Shown here: positions 1 to 7,748 of the stretch, one piece after another
How the letters are laid out: each line of letters opens with the position of its first letter
Position numbering within the stretch: position 1 is the first letter of the stretch
Origin: Desulfovibrio desulfuricans
GTDB lineage: Bacteria; Desulfobacterota; Desulfovibrionia; Desulfovibrionales; Desulfovibrionaceae
Direction of reading: 5' to 3'
Assembly (NCBI GenBank): GCA_003251995.1
Contig: QKDT01000427.1
Coordinates: forward strand, 1-12,416
DNA length: 12,416 nucleotides
Notes under the pieces: generated by a model
Told to the model about the DNA's origin: nothing
The model's input: only the letters and a program-made list of their open reading frames with translations
The model's database searches: none
Made by a program: the position numbers and the translations under genes

Positions 1-1
1 A

Positions 2-775
2 AAGAACGTGCTGCTGCGCGATCTCTACAAATTTGATCCCCTTGATGAAAATACCGTGTGCGAAGAGCTGCTGGCTCTGGCGCCGCGCCTTGTCCCCTAC
101 CTCACCGAGGTAGAGGCGCGCATGCAGGAAGTACAGGCTGAAGGCGGCGATATCCTTTTTGAGGGCGCGCAGGGTATCCACCTTGATATCGACCACGGCA
201 CGTACCCCTTTGTCACCTCGTCCAATACGGTGGCGGGCAACGCGGCAGCGGGCTGCGGCATTGCGCCCTCGGCCCTGACCCGCATTGTGGGCATTGTCAA
301 AGCCTACACCACCCGTGTGGGTTCTGGCCCCTTCCCCACCGAACTGCTGGACGATACTGGCAGCTACCTGCGCACGCAGGGGCATGAATTTGGTGCCACC
401 ACGGGCCGCCCCCGCCGTTGCGGCTGGCTTGATGCCGTGGTGCTGCGCGAAAGCGTGCGCCTTAATGGGCTTACGGATATTGCCCTGACCAAGCTTGATG
501 TGCTGCAAAACCTGCCCGTGCTGAAAATCTGCGTAGCCTATGAATACAAGGGCCAGCGCCGCGACTATCTGCCGCAGGAAGAATGCTCGCTTGGCGATGT
601 AACGCCTATCTACGAAGAAATGCCCGGTTTTGAAGAAGACATTACCCAGTGCGCCAGCTACGAAGAGCTGCCCGACACTGTGCGCGCCTATATTGCCCGC
701 ATTGAAAAACTTACGGGTGTTAAGGTTTCGCTGGTTTCGGTGGGCGCAGATCGCCGCCAGACCATCGTGCGCTAG
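2..775 (+). CDS. purA: Adenylosuccinate synthetase, C-terminal part (5'-truncated by window edge)
   Basis: PurA catalyses the GTP-dependent condensation of IMP and aspartate to adenylosuccinate, the first committed step from IMP to AMP, in the cytosol. Only the last 257 residues lie in the window. The reading frame is open from base 2, so about 170 N-terminal residues (including the GTP P-loop) are missing, judged against the usual 425-432. Visible family signatures, numbered from base 2, are FEGAQG (53-58), IDHGTYP (63-69), GPFPTE (109-114), GATTGRPRR (131-139) and the guanine-recognition TKLDVL (163-168). All are intact and there is no frameshift. The first in-frame GTG at 8 is internal, not the real start. 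The gene ends at TAG 773-775, and holB begins 23 bases later on the same strand, so co-transcription is likely. The identification is near certain. Confidence 0.97.
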   Translation, partial: KNVLLRDLYKFDPLDENTVCEELLALAPRLVPYLTEVEARMQEVQAEGGDILFEGAQGIHLDIDHGTYPFVTSSNTVAGNAAAGCGIAPSALTRIVGIVKAYTTRVGSGPFPTELLDDTGSYLRTQGHEFGATTGRPRRCGWLDAVVLRESVRLNGLTDIALTKLDVLQNLPVLKICVAYEYKGQRRDYLPQEECSLGDVTPIYEEMPGFEEDITQCASYEELPDTVRAYIARIEKLTGVKVSLVSVGADRRQTIVR

Positions 776-798
776 GAGACACAACGGCCCGAAAGGTC

Positions 799-1698
799 AT
801 GGATACTCTGCTGCCCGCCATAGCTGATGCAGCCTTTGACAGGCTTAAGAGCGTGCTCAACAATTTGGGCGCGACTCCGCCACAGGTATTGCTACTTGAA
901 GGCGGCAGTGAGGCGCAACGCCTGGACGCGGCACGCTATTGGGCGGCCCGCATCAATTGTCCTCAGGCGGATGCATCCGGAGCACCATGTTTATTTTGCC
1001 CGGCATGCCTTCAGATTGCCGCGGGTGAACACCTTGATCTTGCAGCCTATGATGGTCGCATAAGCAACCGAGAAGACGAAGAAAACCCTGGCCCTGTCCG
1101 TGCGTTCAACATGGAACGCGTGCGCGAACTCAAAGTTCGCCTGCGGGATGCTCCGCACGGGCAGGGACGCAGGGTTGTTCTGCTTATGGGCCTCAGCCTC
1201 ACACGCGATGAAGCTTCCAACGCCTTGCTCAAGGCGCTGGAAGAACCATCAAGCACCACTGTTTTTGTTCTGCTTGCCCCGCAACGCGAACAGCTATTAC
1301 CCACTCTGGTTTCCCGCTCATTCTGCCTCACCCTTCCATGGCCCGACAGCCGCGCGGATGACGCGGACATGCGCCCATGGGAAGACGCACTTGCGCAATT
1401 TCTTGTTCAAGGGCAAGGTTTTTTTGACCGGATTGCTGCCAAGGGCGCGATTGACGCGGCTGGCGCAACCCGTCTGTTGTTGTGCTGTCAAAAAACCATG
1501 AGCAGAATACTTTCAGACAGGCATGATCCGGCCCGTCCGCTGGATGCCGCCCTTGCAGGGTTGCCAGGCAAGGCCCGCGCAGTAGCCTGCCAGTGGTTTG
1601 CCGAAGCGCAGGAAGCCCTCAAGTACGGGGTTACCCCAGCCAGAATTCTTGAGGCGCTGGCGACACGCCTTTTTGCCCTACGGCGAACGGCAGATTAA
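799..1698 (+). CDS. holB: DNA polymerase III clamp-loader subunit delta-prime (HolB-like)
   Basis: This 299-residue protein looks like the delta-prime subunit of the clamp loader that puts the sliding clamp on primed DNA. It has a four-cysteine zinc module (C54, C64, C67, C70; C-x9-C-x2-C-x2-C), typical of bacterial gamma/tau and delta-prime subunits. NALLKALEEP at 141-150 is the hallmark clamp-loader helix, and SRS (172-174) sits where the SRC sensor motif is expected. The Walker A position reads LLLEGGSEAQR (31-41) with no GKT. It should therefore not bind ATP productively, as is known for delta-prime but not for DnaX. The start is the ATG at 799, preceded by a purine-rich GAAAGG at 791-796 close to the start. 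The gene lies 23 bases after purA and 36 bases before the diguanylate cyclase gene. The C-terminal third (about 200-299) is poorly conserved, as expected for the collar domain. Confidence 0.88.
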   Translation: MDTLLPAIADAAFDRLKSVLNNLGATPPQVLLLEGGSEAQRLDAARYWAARINCPQADASGAPCLFCPACLQIAAGEHLDLAAYDGRISNREDEENPGPVRAFNMERVRELKVRLRDAPHGQGRRVVLLMGLSLTRDEASNALLKALEEPSSTTVFVLLAPQREQLLPTLVSRSFCLTLPWPDSRADDADMRPWEDALAQFLVQGQGFFDRIAAKGAIDAAGATRLLLCCQKTMSRILSDRHDPARPLDAALAGLPGKARAVACQWFAEAQEALKYGVTPARILEALATRLFALRRTAD

Positions 1699-1734
1699 CC
1701 GTAACAGGCGTTTTGCGTCACAGGGTTCACGCAT

Positions 1735-4677
1735 ATGGGCAGCAGGCACCTTTTTTTTCTGACGATTCTGTTCTGCTCTGCGCTATTGTGCCCTCTCCAC
1801 CTTACGGCCTCGCCAAGCTATGCTGAACAGCACCGCACCGTGCGTGTGGCGATCCCCCCTATTTCACAGTTCAATCGCGTAGAAAATGGGCAGGTTTCTG
1901 GCTATATACCGGACTATCTGGCGCAACTTACCCGATATAACGGTTGGAATGTCACCTACGTAGTGGAACCAGACTGGAATGCATGTCTCAATGCTCTGGA
2001 TAAAGGCGAAATCGACCTCTGCGCACCTGCCCGGTATTCACCCGACCGTGCCAGCAAATATCTCTACTGCTCCTATCCTGGCGGCACTTCCTATACGGCT
2101 ATTCTGGCCCTCAGCGATTCCCCTGTTGTTTATGATGATCTGGATCGCATTGCCAAGTTACGAATAGGGGCCACAGGCAATTCAATCTGGCACAAGGATT
2201 TTGTTGATTTTATCAAGCAGCGCGGCGGCGTAATGCCAACCATGGTGGAATACTCGGGCAGAGAGGCAGCACGAGAGGCCATGCACGCTGGTGAAGTGGA
2301 CGCCATTCTGGAAACAGTGCTCTCGCTACGCCCTGATGAAAAAATTCTGGCAAAGTGCAAGCTTACCCCCTTTTACTTTATTGGCTCACCACAACACCCC
2401 AAAATCATGCAAGAGCTTGAGCAGGCCATGGTGCAGCTCAAGATGGAACAGCCGGATCTGGAATACCGGCTGGGTCGCCAGTATCTGCCGCGCATGTACC
2501 AAACGCCCCTTTCTCGCGTGGAGCTGACCTATATTGCCCAGCAAGCCCCGTTGCGCGTGGGTTACGATCCAAACCGCAAACCGTATTCATGGCAAGACCC
2601 GTCAACCGGCAATGCCAAGGGGATTCTGCCAGACATCCTGCGTGATGCCTCGTCGCGCAGCGGCTTGCGATTTGTCTTTGAGCCATACGTATCCCATCCC
2701 ATAAATTTTTCCGATGCCTTTACAAAAAACAATCTGGATATGGCGCTTGGCTCGTTTGCCGCTTCCGCGCTTCGAACGCATACGTCCTTCAGGCTGACAG
2801 CGCCTCTCACACGCAGCACACTCTACCTGTATGCAAGGCCAGATACAAAGCTTGAACCCAATTCTTCGCTGGCGGTTCCAGCAAATATCTTCAATGCAGC
2901 GGCCTATGCCTCGCGCATGTTCCCCAATGTTGCGATCAAGCTTTTTCCGAATGAAGAAGCATGCCTGATTGCCTCAAGCCGCCACGAAGCCACTGCCGTC
3001 CTGGGCAACTCCATGGTGCTCAACAACCTGACGAACTCACCACGCTTCAGCGATTTCAACCCCACCACGAGCTTTGCCGATGTTGAAGAGGCGCGCCTGA
3101 CTATCAGGCCAGGCCTGCCGGATATTCTACAGACAATTTTGAACAACCTCCTGCTGACCATAGACGAAAAAACCAGAACGCAAATCATTTCCAGCAACAT
3201 TGCGGCGGCAACCACGGCCCCCACCTTAAGCGACATTGTGTATGAAAACCGCTCGCTGCTTATGGTTGTGGCCGAGCTTCTGCTTTTCGTTTCGGCTCTG
3301 GTTGCCTACGCACTGCATCTGCGCCGCAAAACCCTGTCAAACCAGATGGCGAGCGACCAGCGCCTTGCCCACATTGCCGACAATATCAATGGCGGCGTTA
3401 TCAGCATTTCCACACGCCCTCCCCTGCAGATTCTTGATGCCAACAACGGCTTTTGGCAATTGCTGGGATATGCGGCTGACAAACCACAAACATCTATCTT
3501 TATAGAACTTATTCATCCAAACGATGCAAAGCAACTGCTTGATATGCTGGCAGAAAAGCACACCGGGCCGGTAACAAGAACCATGGAGTTGCGGCTGAGG
3601 CACAAGGATGGTCAGTGGCTGCCCCTGCTGCTCCGTGGTACATTTTCAAATGGTGAGGCGGGCTATCATTCCATTGATTGCGTAGTTGTCGATATTACTG
3701 AGCAAAAACGCATGCAGGAAGAACTGGAGCAAGAAAAAGAACGTTACCGCATCTTGCTTGAGCAGTCGCAAGACATCTTTTTTGATGTGGATACAGAGAA
3801 ACGCTCATTTCGTTGCTCCCCAAACTTTTTGCTGAAGTTTGGCAGGGAGGCCACGCCTCTGTTTAACGAAAAAGGCCGCCCCATCAACAAACAAATTGTG
3901 CATCCAGATGATTTGCCAGCCCTCAATGAGCTGCGCCGGCGTATCCGCAGCGGCAACCCCACAGCCTTTGCCGTCATGCGCATTCCCACTGCCGAAGGCA
4001 GATACATATGGTGCCGGGTTCAGGCTACGCGCATCAGCAAACCCAATGCTCCCATGCGACTTGTGGGCAAAATTGTCGACATAGATGAGGAAGTGCGGCG
4101 GCGTGCTGAGCTTGAGCGGCGCACCCAGCGTGACAACCTTACAGACCTTTTGAACAAGACTGCGTTCAGGGATAAAATCAGCGCCGCCATGCCGGTCAAA
4201 CCCCAGCAGGATAAGACCGACGCGCTGCTGTTCCTTGATCTGGACAACTTCAAGCTGATCAACGATACCTTTGGGCACATCAAGGGAGATGCGGCCCTGC
4301 TTGCAGCCAGTGAAGTGCTCAAACGGATTTTTCGTAACGCTGACGCTGTGGGACGTTTTGGCGGCGATGAATTTTGCGTTTTTGTGCGGGGCATAACCCG
4401 CGCGGCGCTCAAGGAGCGGGCAGAGGCGCTGCTTTCAGAGCTGCATACGGTTTTTGAGCAAGATGGGCAGAGTGTTGAGATCACCACCAGCATCGGCATC
4501 TACCTGTTTGACGGCTCAGAGGCGTCGTATGATGAGGCTCTGCACCGGGCCGACAATGCGCAGTATGTGGCAAAACAGGCCGGTAAAAACTGCTATCGTT
4601 TTTATGATGAACTCCCGGAGGCCTGGGCTGACGAGGTTAATGACGACACGCAGGACCCCGCCCTCCTGCCGAGATAA
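1735..4677 (+). CDS. Membrane diguanylate cyclase with two periplasmic solute-binding domains and two PAS domains
   Basis: This 980-residue protein should sense a small periplasmic ligand and make cyclic di-GMP. It has a signal peptide (1-30, SYA before the likely cut), a first SBP_bac_3-type Venus-flytrap domain (about 35-255) and a second (about 272-490, opening LRVGYDPNRKPYSW). One membrane helix follows at about 507-529. Next come PAS1 (about 544-655, ending in the typical VVDITEQK), a charged coiled linker (656-677), PAS2 (about 678-788, with IVHPDD and ending in VDIDEE) and GGDEF (about 795-958). The active site is intact: RFGGDEF 874-880, with LDLDNFKLINDTFGH upstream. R867-x-x-D870 lies five residues before GGDEF and is an intact product-inhibition I-site. 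There is no EAL domain. The tandem flytrap layout recalls BvgS/EvgS sensors, whose ligands are amino acids or small organics; the ligand here cannot be read. The Shine-Dalgarno sequence is weak. A terminator follows at 4752-4784. Confidence 0.93.
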   Translation: MGSRHLFFLTILFCSALLCPLHLTASPSYAEQHRTVRVAIPPISQFNRVENGQVSGYIPDYLAQLTRYNGWNVTYVVEPDWNACLNALDKGEIDLCAPARYSPDRASKYLYCSYPGGTSYTAILALSDSPVVYDDLDRIAKLRIGATGNSIWHKDFVDFIKQRGGVMPTMVEYSGREAAREAMHAGEVDAILETVLSLRPDEKILAKCKLTPFYFIGSPQHPKIMQELEQAMVQLKMEQPDLEYRLGRQYLPRMYQTPLSRVELTYIAQQAPLRVGYDPNRKPYSWQDPSTGNAKGILPDILRDASSRSGLRFVFEPYVSHPINFSDAFTKNNLDMALGSFAASALRTHTSFRLTAPLTRSTLYLYARPDTKLEPNSSLAVPANIFNAAAYASRMFPNVAIKLFPNEEACLIASSRHEATAVLGNSMVLNNLTNSPRFSDFNPTTSFADVEEARLTIRPGLPDILQTILNNLLLTIDEKTRTQIISSNIAAATTAPTLSDIVYENRSLLMVVAELLLFVSALVAYALHLRRKTLSNQMASDQRLAHIADNINGGVISISTRPPLQILDANNGFWQLLGYAADKPQTSIFIELIHPNDAKQLLDMLAEKHTGPVTRTMELRLRHKDGQWLPLLLRGTFSNGEAGYHSIDCVVVDITEQKRMQEELEQEKERYRILLEQSQDIFFDVDTEKRSFRCSPNFLLKFGREATPLFNEKGRPINKQIVHPDDLPALNELRRRIRSGNPTAFAVMRIPTAEGRYIWCRVQATRISKPNAPMRLVGKIVDIDEEVRRRAELERRTQRDNLTDLLNKTAFRDKISAAMPVKPQQDKTDALLFLDLDNFKLINDTFGHIKGDAALLAASEVLKRIFRNADAVGRFGGDEFCVFVRGITRAALKERAEALLSELHTVFEQDGQSVEITTSIGIYLFDGSEASYDEALHRADNAQYVAKQAGKNCYRFYDELPEAWADEVNDDTQDPALLPR

Positions 4678-4751
4678 CAGCACATTACCAGAACAGGAAG
4701 TTACTAGAGACATCTGCATTTTCCGTTCTGCTGCGGCCCCCTGAACATGAG

Positions 4752-4784
4752 AAAAGGCTTCCCGCCACGTGGGAAGCCTTTTTA
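4752..4784 (+). terminator. Rho-independent terminator after the diguanylate cyclase gene (probably bidirectional)
   Basis: A perfect 12-bp stem (4752-4763 with 4771-4782) encloses a 7-base loop and runs into a T-tract at 4779-4783. On the minus strand the same stem ends in TTTT, so it could also stop transcripts coming from the convergent gene at 5064-5540. It lies 75 bases after the cyclase stop codon. Confidence 0.9.
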
Positions 4785-4802
4785 TTTGCGCCAAGAAAAA
4801 AG

Positions 4803-5060
4803 GCGCGCGGGGTTGGAAGGAAAATTCAGGTATTCAACTACGCAATCAAGCGGCTAAACTGCCGTTTAACGGTTGTTTGAACCCGCATGACCCACTACGT
4901 GGAGAGTAGCAATACCCCCAGGAGCCCTTGAAAAGACAGGCTCATCCGCATGTAGGCCAAGCTAGGTAACAATATTCTAAAGCGGCAGCGACCCAACCAG
5001 CAGAAAAGCTACCCCAGGGCCGTCGCAGCACAGCGACACCTGCCAACCTTACCGCGGGCT
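4803..5060 (-). ncRNA. Candidate structured non-coding RNA, family unknown
   Basis: No plausible gene occupies this stretch, yet it is rich in self-complementarity. The ends pair with each other: 4806-4810 with 5052-5056 and 4811-4816 with 5043-5048, with a 3-base bulge. The stem continues inward as 4827-4831 with 5038-5042. Inside are a hairpin 5022-5026/5033-5037, a longer arm 4955-4958/5018-5021 plus 4965-4970/5008-5013, a hairpin 4922-4926/4939-4943, and a hairpin 4853-4859/4864-4870 with a 4-base loop. In two helices a pair that is G-U on the minus strand would be A-C on the plus strand. On the minus strand the closing stem is followed by six U residues (from about 4800 down). Both facts favour the minus strand. 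A TAAAAT at 5061-5066 could be a -10, but no good -35 precedes it, so it may instead be a 3'-UTR product of the 5064-5540 gene. It does not match tmRNA, RNase P RNA, SRP RNA or a c-di-GMP riboswitch by the motifs I know. Confidence 0.4.
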
Positions 5061-5080
5061 ATTTTACTTCCACAGCCCGC
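5054..5080 (-). other. Inverted repeat spanning the stop codon of the small exported protein gene
   Basis: A 7-bp perfect inverted repeat (5054-5060 with 5074-5080, 13-base loop) contains the TAA of the minus-strand gene. No U-run follows, so it is not a normal intrinsic terminator. Its lower arm shares 5054-5056 with the closing stem of the candidate RNA at 4803-5060, so the two pairings exclude each other. Confidence 0.45.
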
Positions 5081-5540
5081 TGTATTTAGCCGCGATGCCG
5101 TCGGTGCGTTCCACCAGCTTGTCCACCAAGCCGTCCACGTCTTCAGCACTCACCGTGCCAAGGTCGCGGGACAACAGATAGCCAAGATAGCCGCGTCCCT
5201 GCTTGAACACCCAGCAAACCGAATATACAGAGCCCACCGCGGGGCGACCGGCAAATTCAGGCTGCGTGCTCACCATGACGTAGAGCTTGGGAATATCCTT
5301 TTCTTCGTCATCATTAAGGGTGAACAGGCTGCTTTGATTAAAACGCTCCTTGAGCTTGGTGCCAAGGCGCGCCCCAATGCTGTCAGACCCTTCCAGCGAA
5401 ACGCTGACCGTGGTTACGCGGTCAACGGTCTTTTCTGGTTTGTCCTGCACGGGTTTACCTGCCTGAGGGGTAGCGGCAAAGGCCACGCCCGTAAGCGCCA
5501 AGATGCACATCAGGGTAAATACGCCAAAAAGTTTTTTCAT
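5064..5540 (-). CDS. Small exported protein of unknown function
   Basis: This 158-residue protein is not recognised. It begins with a clear Sec signal peptide (MKK, hydrophobic core 4-19, AFA at 20-22 before the likely cut), leaving a mature protein of about 136 residues in the periplasm. No lipobox is seen at the cleavage site, and C109 is the only cysteine in the mature part. After a short Pro/Lys-rich linker (about 24-38), the mature part alternates predicted beta-strands (TTVSVSLEG 43-51, KLYVMVSTQ 85-93, VYSVCWVFKQG 105-115) with a helix (SIGARLGTKLKERF 54-67) and a final helix (SAEDVDGLVDKLVERT 131-146). That suggests one compact alpha/beta domain. A GAGGGA sequence lies about 6-11 bases upstream of the ATG. 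The gene is convergent with the cyclase gene and divergent from the YdcZ-like gene. Its 3' end abuts the candidate structured RNA. Composition, signal peptide and ribosome site make it very likely a real gene. Confidence 0.82.
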   Translation of the reverse strand: MKKLFGVFTLMCILALTGVAFAATPQAGKPVQDKPEKTVDRVTTVSVSLEGSDSIGARLGTKLKERFNQSSLFTLNDDEEKDIPKLYVMVSTQPEFAGRPAVGSVYSVCWVFKQGRGYLGYLLSRDLGTVSAEDVDGLVDKLVERTDGIAAKYSGLWK

Positions 5541-5646
5541 GCCTGTCCCTCAATTCCAGAATATACCTGCTGTCGGCGCATACCGGGGCAAGGGCACCAC
5601 TTACGCCCGCAGGCAACAGATTTGTTCTTGACCTTGATTCATTCTA

Positions 5647-5652
5647 TATAAT
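5647..5652 (+). promoter_or_regulatory. Possible -10 element (TATAAT) upstream of the YdcZ-like gene
   Basis: A perfect TATAAT lies in a locally AT-rich stretch between the two divergent genes. The best -35-like word, TTGACC at 5628-5633, is only 13 bases away, which is too short for a standard sigma70 promoter. It may be fortuitous or may need an activator. Confidence 0.25.
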
Positions 5653-5684
5653 CTTTAGAAAAAGGTGAAGCGGGTATTTTCTCA

Positions 5685-5712
5685 TTCGCAAACTGGCAAA
5701 ATTGCGTATACT
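5685..5712 (+). promoter_or_regulatory. Candidate sigma70 promoter for the YdcZ-like gene
   Basis: TTCGCA (5685-5690) and TATACT (5707-5712) are separated by 16 bases. That gives 4 of 6 and 5 of 6 consensus matches. A start near 5719 would leave a leader of about 79 bases before the ATG at 5798. Confidence 0.4.
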
Positions 5713-5797
5713 CGCCGCCCTATCGCGCCAGGCCTCAGCTACAGCCAACATGCAGCGCGAGCCCATTGGGCGTTTACACTGACCACAAGGATTTTTT

Positions 5798-6241
5798 ATG
5801 AAACACATTCTCTTGCTGCTGGCCTTTGGGGCCGGATGCTGCCTGCCTGTGCAAGCAGGCATAAACACCCTTTTGCGGCGTTTTTTGGGCGAACCCATGC
5901 AGGCCGCGCTTGTATCCTTTGCTGTTGGCACAGTGGCGCTGTGGATATACAGCCTGGCAGCGCGGCACACGTGGCCCCCCATCTCGCAGCTTTCTGCCGT
6001 GCCATGGTGGATGTGGACCGGCGGTGTGCTGGGCGCTATTTTTGTAAGCTGCACCATCTTTCTTGCGCCCCGGCTGGGCGCTGCAACCATGACCGCCGTG
6101 ATGCTGTCAGGACAATTGGTGGCGTCTGTACTGCTTGACCATTTTGCCCTTGTGGGCTTTCCCGAGCACCCCGTTTCGCCCTTGCGCCTTGCTGGCATAG
6201 CCCTGCTTTTTGCTGGCGCATGGCTTGTACGGGCATTCTAA
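5798..6241 (+). CDS. YdcZ-type (DUF606) DMT-superfamily membrane protein
   Basis: This 147-residue inner-membrane protein resembles the DMT_YdcZ family, small drug/metabolite-transporter relatives whose substrates are mostly unknown. Five hydrophobic segments are visible: about 3-22, 34-54, 70-90, 94-120 and 129-146. Family-like signatures are PVQAGIN (17-23) in the first helix, followed by GEPMQAALVSFAVGT (31-45), and APRLGAATMTA (90-100). The start is ATG 5798 with AAGGA at 5787-5791, a good 6-base spacing. The length matches a single YdcZ unit, which normally pairs with a second copy or forms an antiparallel dimer. No second copy is present in this window. It is divergent from the small exported protein gene and 101 bases upstream of asnS. 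The family call is firm; the substrate is unknown. Confidence 0.87.
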   Translation: MKHILLLLAFGAGCCLPVQAGINTLLRRFLGEPMQAALVSFAVGTVALWIYSLAARHTWPPISQLSAVPWWMWTGGVLGAIFVSCTIFLAPRLGAATMTAVMLSGQLVASVLLDHFALVGFPEHPVSPLRLAGIALLFAGAWLVRAF

Positions 6242-6266
6242 TCAACCCGCAACCCCAAAGCTTTTT

Positions 6267-6313
6267 CTGCGCGCACCATCTTGAGATGCGCGGCAGTAAG
6301 CGCTAAAGTGCTT
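6267..6313 (+). other. Two adjacent hairpins between the YdcZ-like gene and asnS
   Basis: A stem of 9 bp with one bulged base (6267-6275 with 6287-6296) is followed by a 6-bp stem including one G-U (6298-6303 with 6308-6313, loop UAAA). No U-run follows either, so neither is a classic terminator. They lie just before the asnS ribosome site (AAGGA 6331-6335) and could affect read-through or stability of a shared transcript. Confidence 0.35.
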
Positions 6314-6342
6314 GCAAATTGCCGCATTACAAGGAACACGCC

Positions 6343-7707
6343 ATGCAAAGAACCCTTATTATAGACGCCCTTGCAGCTACCCAAGCGCAAGCCTCCATCA
6401 CTGTCTGCGGCTGGATCCGCACCCGCCGCGACGCCAAGGAATTTTCCTTTGTGGAGGTCAACGACGGCTCATGCCTCGGCAACATGCAGTGCATTGTGGA
6501 TGCAGGAACCCCTGCCCATTCCCAGCTTGAGCAGGCCGCCACGGGCGCTGCCATCAGCGTTACGGGCGAGCTTGTGGCTTCGCCCGGCAAGGGCCAGCAG
6601 TGGGAAATCAGGGCGCAAAGCGTCACGGTATTTGGCCTTGCTGATCCGGAAGCCTTCCCCTTGCAGAAAAAACGTCATTCTGATGAATTTTTGCGCACCA
6701 TCGCGCATCTGCGTTCGCGCACCAACAAGTATGGCGCGGTCTTGCGCATCCGTTCCGAAGCAGGCCAGGCTGTACACCAGTTTTTTCAGAACCGCCGCTT
6801 TTCATGGGTGCACACGCCCGTGCTTACCGGGGCAGATTGCGAGGGCGCGGGCGAAATGTTCCGCGTCACCAGCCTTGAACCGGGCAACAAGGATGTAGCC
6901 GCCGACTTTTTTGGTCGCCAGTGCAACCTGACCGTTTCAGGTCAGCTTGAGGCTGAGGCCCTGGCTTTGGGGCTTGGGCGGGTATATTCTTTCGGCCCCA
7001 CGTTCCGGGCCGAAAATTCCAACACGCCGCGCCACGCCGCCGAATTCTGGATGATCGAACCGGAGATGGCCTTTGCTGATCTGCAAGATCTTATGGAACT
7101 GGGTGAAAGCCTTACCCGCCACGTGATTGAACACGCCCTCAGCCATTGCGAAACCGACCTCAAGCTCTTTGACAACTTTGTGGACAAGGGCCTCATTGAT
7201 CGCCTTAAAGCCATGGTTGCTGCTCCCTTTGCCCGTGTTTCATACACAGAAGCAGTTGAAATACTACAAAAATCCGGCAAGGAATTCGCCTTCCCCGTTT
7301 CTTTTGGCACAGATCTGCAAACCGAGCATGAACGCTATCTGGCAGAAGAGCACTTTAAAAAGCCCGTGGCTGTTTATGACTACCCCAAGGAAATCAAGGC
7401 CTTCTACATGCGCCAGAATGATGACGGCAAGACGGTTGCCGCCATGGACATGCTGGTGCCGCGCATAGGCGAGCTTATCGGCGGTTCGCAGCGCGAGGAA
7501 CGCATGGATCGGCTGAGCGCCCGCATTCAGGAGCTTGGTCAGAACATCGAAGATTACTGGTGGTATATGGATCTGCGCCGCTTTGGCACCGCGCCCCATG
7601 CCGGTTTTGGTCTGGGCTTTGAACGTTTGCTCATGATGCTGACGGGCATTACCAACATACGCGACGTCATTGCCTTTCCACGTACGCCGGGCAATCTGGA
7701 ATTCTAG
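6343..7707 (+). CDS. asnS: Asparaginyl-tRNA synthetase
   Basis: AsnRS charges tRNA-Asn with asparagine using ATP, in the cytosol. The 454-residue length fits bacterial AsnRS. The N-terminal OB-fold anticodon-binding domain spans about 1-105 (VCGWIRTRRDAKEFSFVEVN 21-40). The class II catalytic core follows: FRAE of motif 2 at 221-224 within FGPTFRAENSNTPRHAAEFW, and motif 3 GFGLGFERLL at 421-430, ending in the family's IAFPRTPGNLEF (443-454). AsnRS is favoured over the related AspRS by this C-terminal motif, by the length (bacterial AspRS is nearer 590, with an insertion) and by the motif 2 context. The start is ATG 6343 with AAGGA at 6331-6335. An in-frame TTG at 6319 has no suitable ribosome site and adds eight residues not expected in the family. 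No frameshift or missing key motif is seen. Confidence 0.96.
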   Translation: MQRTLIIDALAATQAQASITVCGWIRTRRDAKEFSFVEVNDGSCLGNMQCIVDAGTPAHSQLEQAATGAAISVTGELVASPGKGQQWEIRAQSVTVFGLADPEAFPLQKKRHSDEFLRTIAHLRSRTNKYGAVLRIRSEAGQAVHQFFQNRRFSWVHTPVLTGADCEGAGEMFRVTSLEPGNKDVAADFFGRQCNLTVSGQLEAEALALGLGRVYSFGPTFRAENSNTPRHAAEFWMIEPEMAFADLQDLMELGESLTRHVIEHALSHCETDLKLFDNFVDKGLIDRLKAMVAAPFARVSYTEAVEILQKSGKEFAFPVSFGTDLQTEHERYLAEEHFKKPVAVYDYPKEIKAFYMRQNDDGKTVAAMDMLVPRIGELIGGSQREERMDRLSARIQELGQNIEDYWWYMDLRRFGTAPHAGFGLGFERLLMMLTGITNIRDVIAFPRTPGNLEF

Positions 7708-7748
7708 GGCTGGATGCGTGCGCGCGGTTTACGGGAGAGGACGATGCG

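Noticed and set aside
799..1698. Loss of Walker A in the clamp-loader gene as evidence of decay
   Set aside because: Delta-prime subunits normally lack a working P-loop, so this is expected and not a defect.
4864..4885. T-arm-like GGGTTCAAAC on the minus strand, hinting at a tRNA or tmRNA end
   Set aside because: There is no matching acceptor stem, anticodon arm or CCA, and no tag-peptide frame typical of tmRNA.
4785..5063. Cyclic di-GMP riboswitch beside the cyclase gene
   Set aside because: The GEMM core motifs are not visible and the segment is downstream, not upstream, of both neighbours.
5605..5618. Sigma54-like TGGTGC...GC on the minus strand upstream of the small exported protein gene
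   Set aside because: The GG-to-GC distance is about 9 bases rather than the required 12 or so.
5644..6198. Minus-strand frame opposite the YdcZ-like gene
   Set aside because: The plus-strand frame has five membrane helices, family motifs and a ribosome site. The minus frame is Arg/Cys-rich and unlike a real protein.
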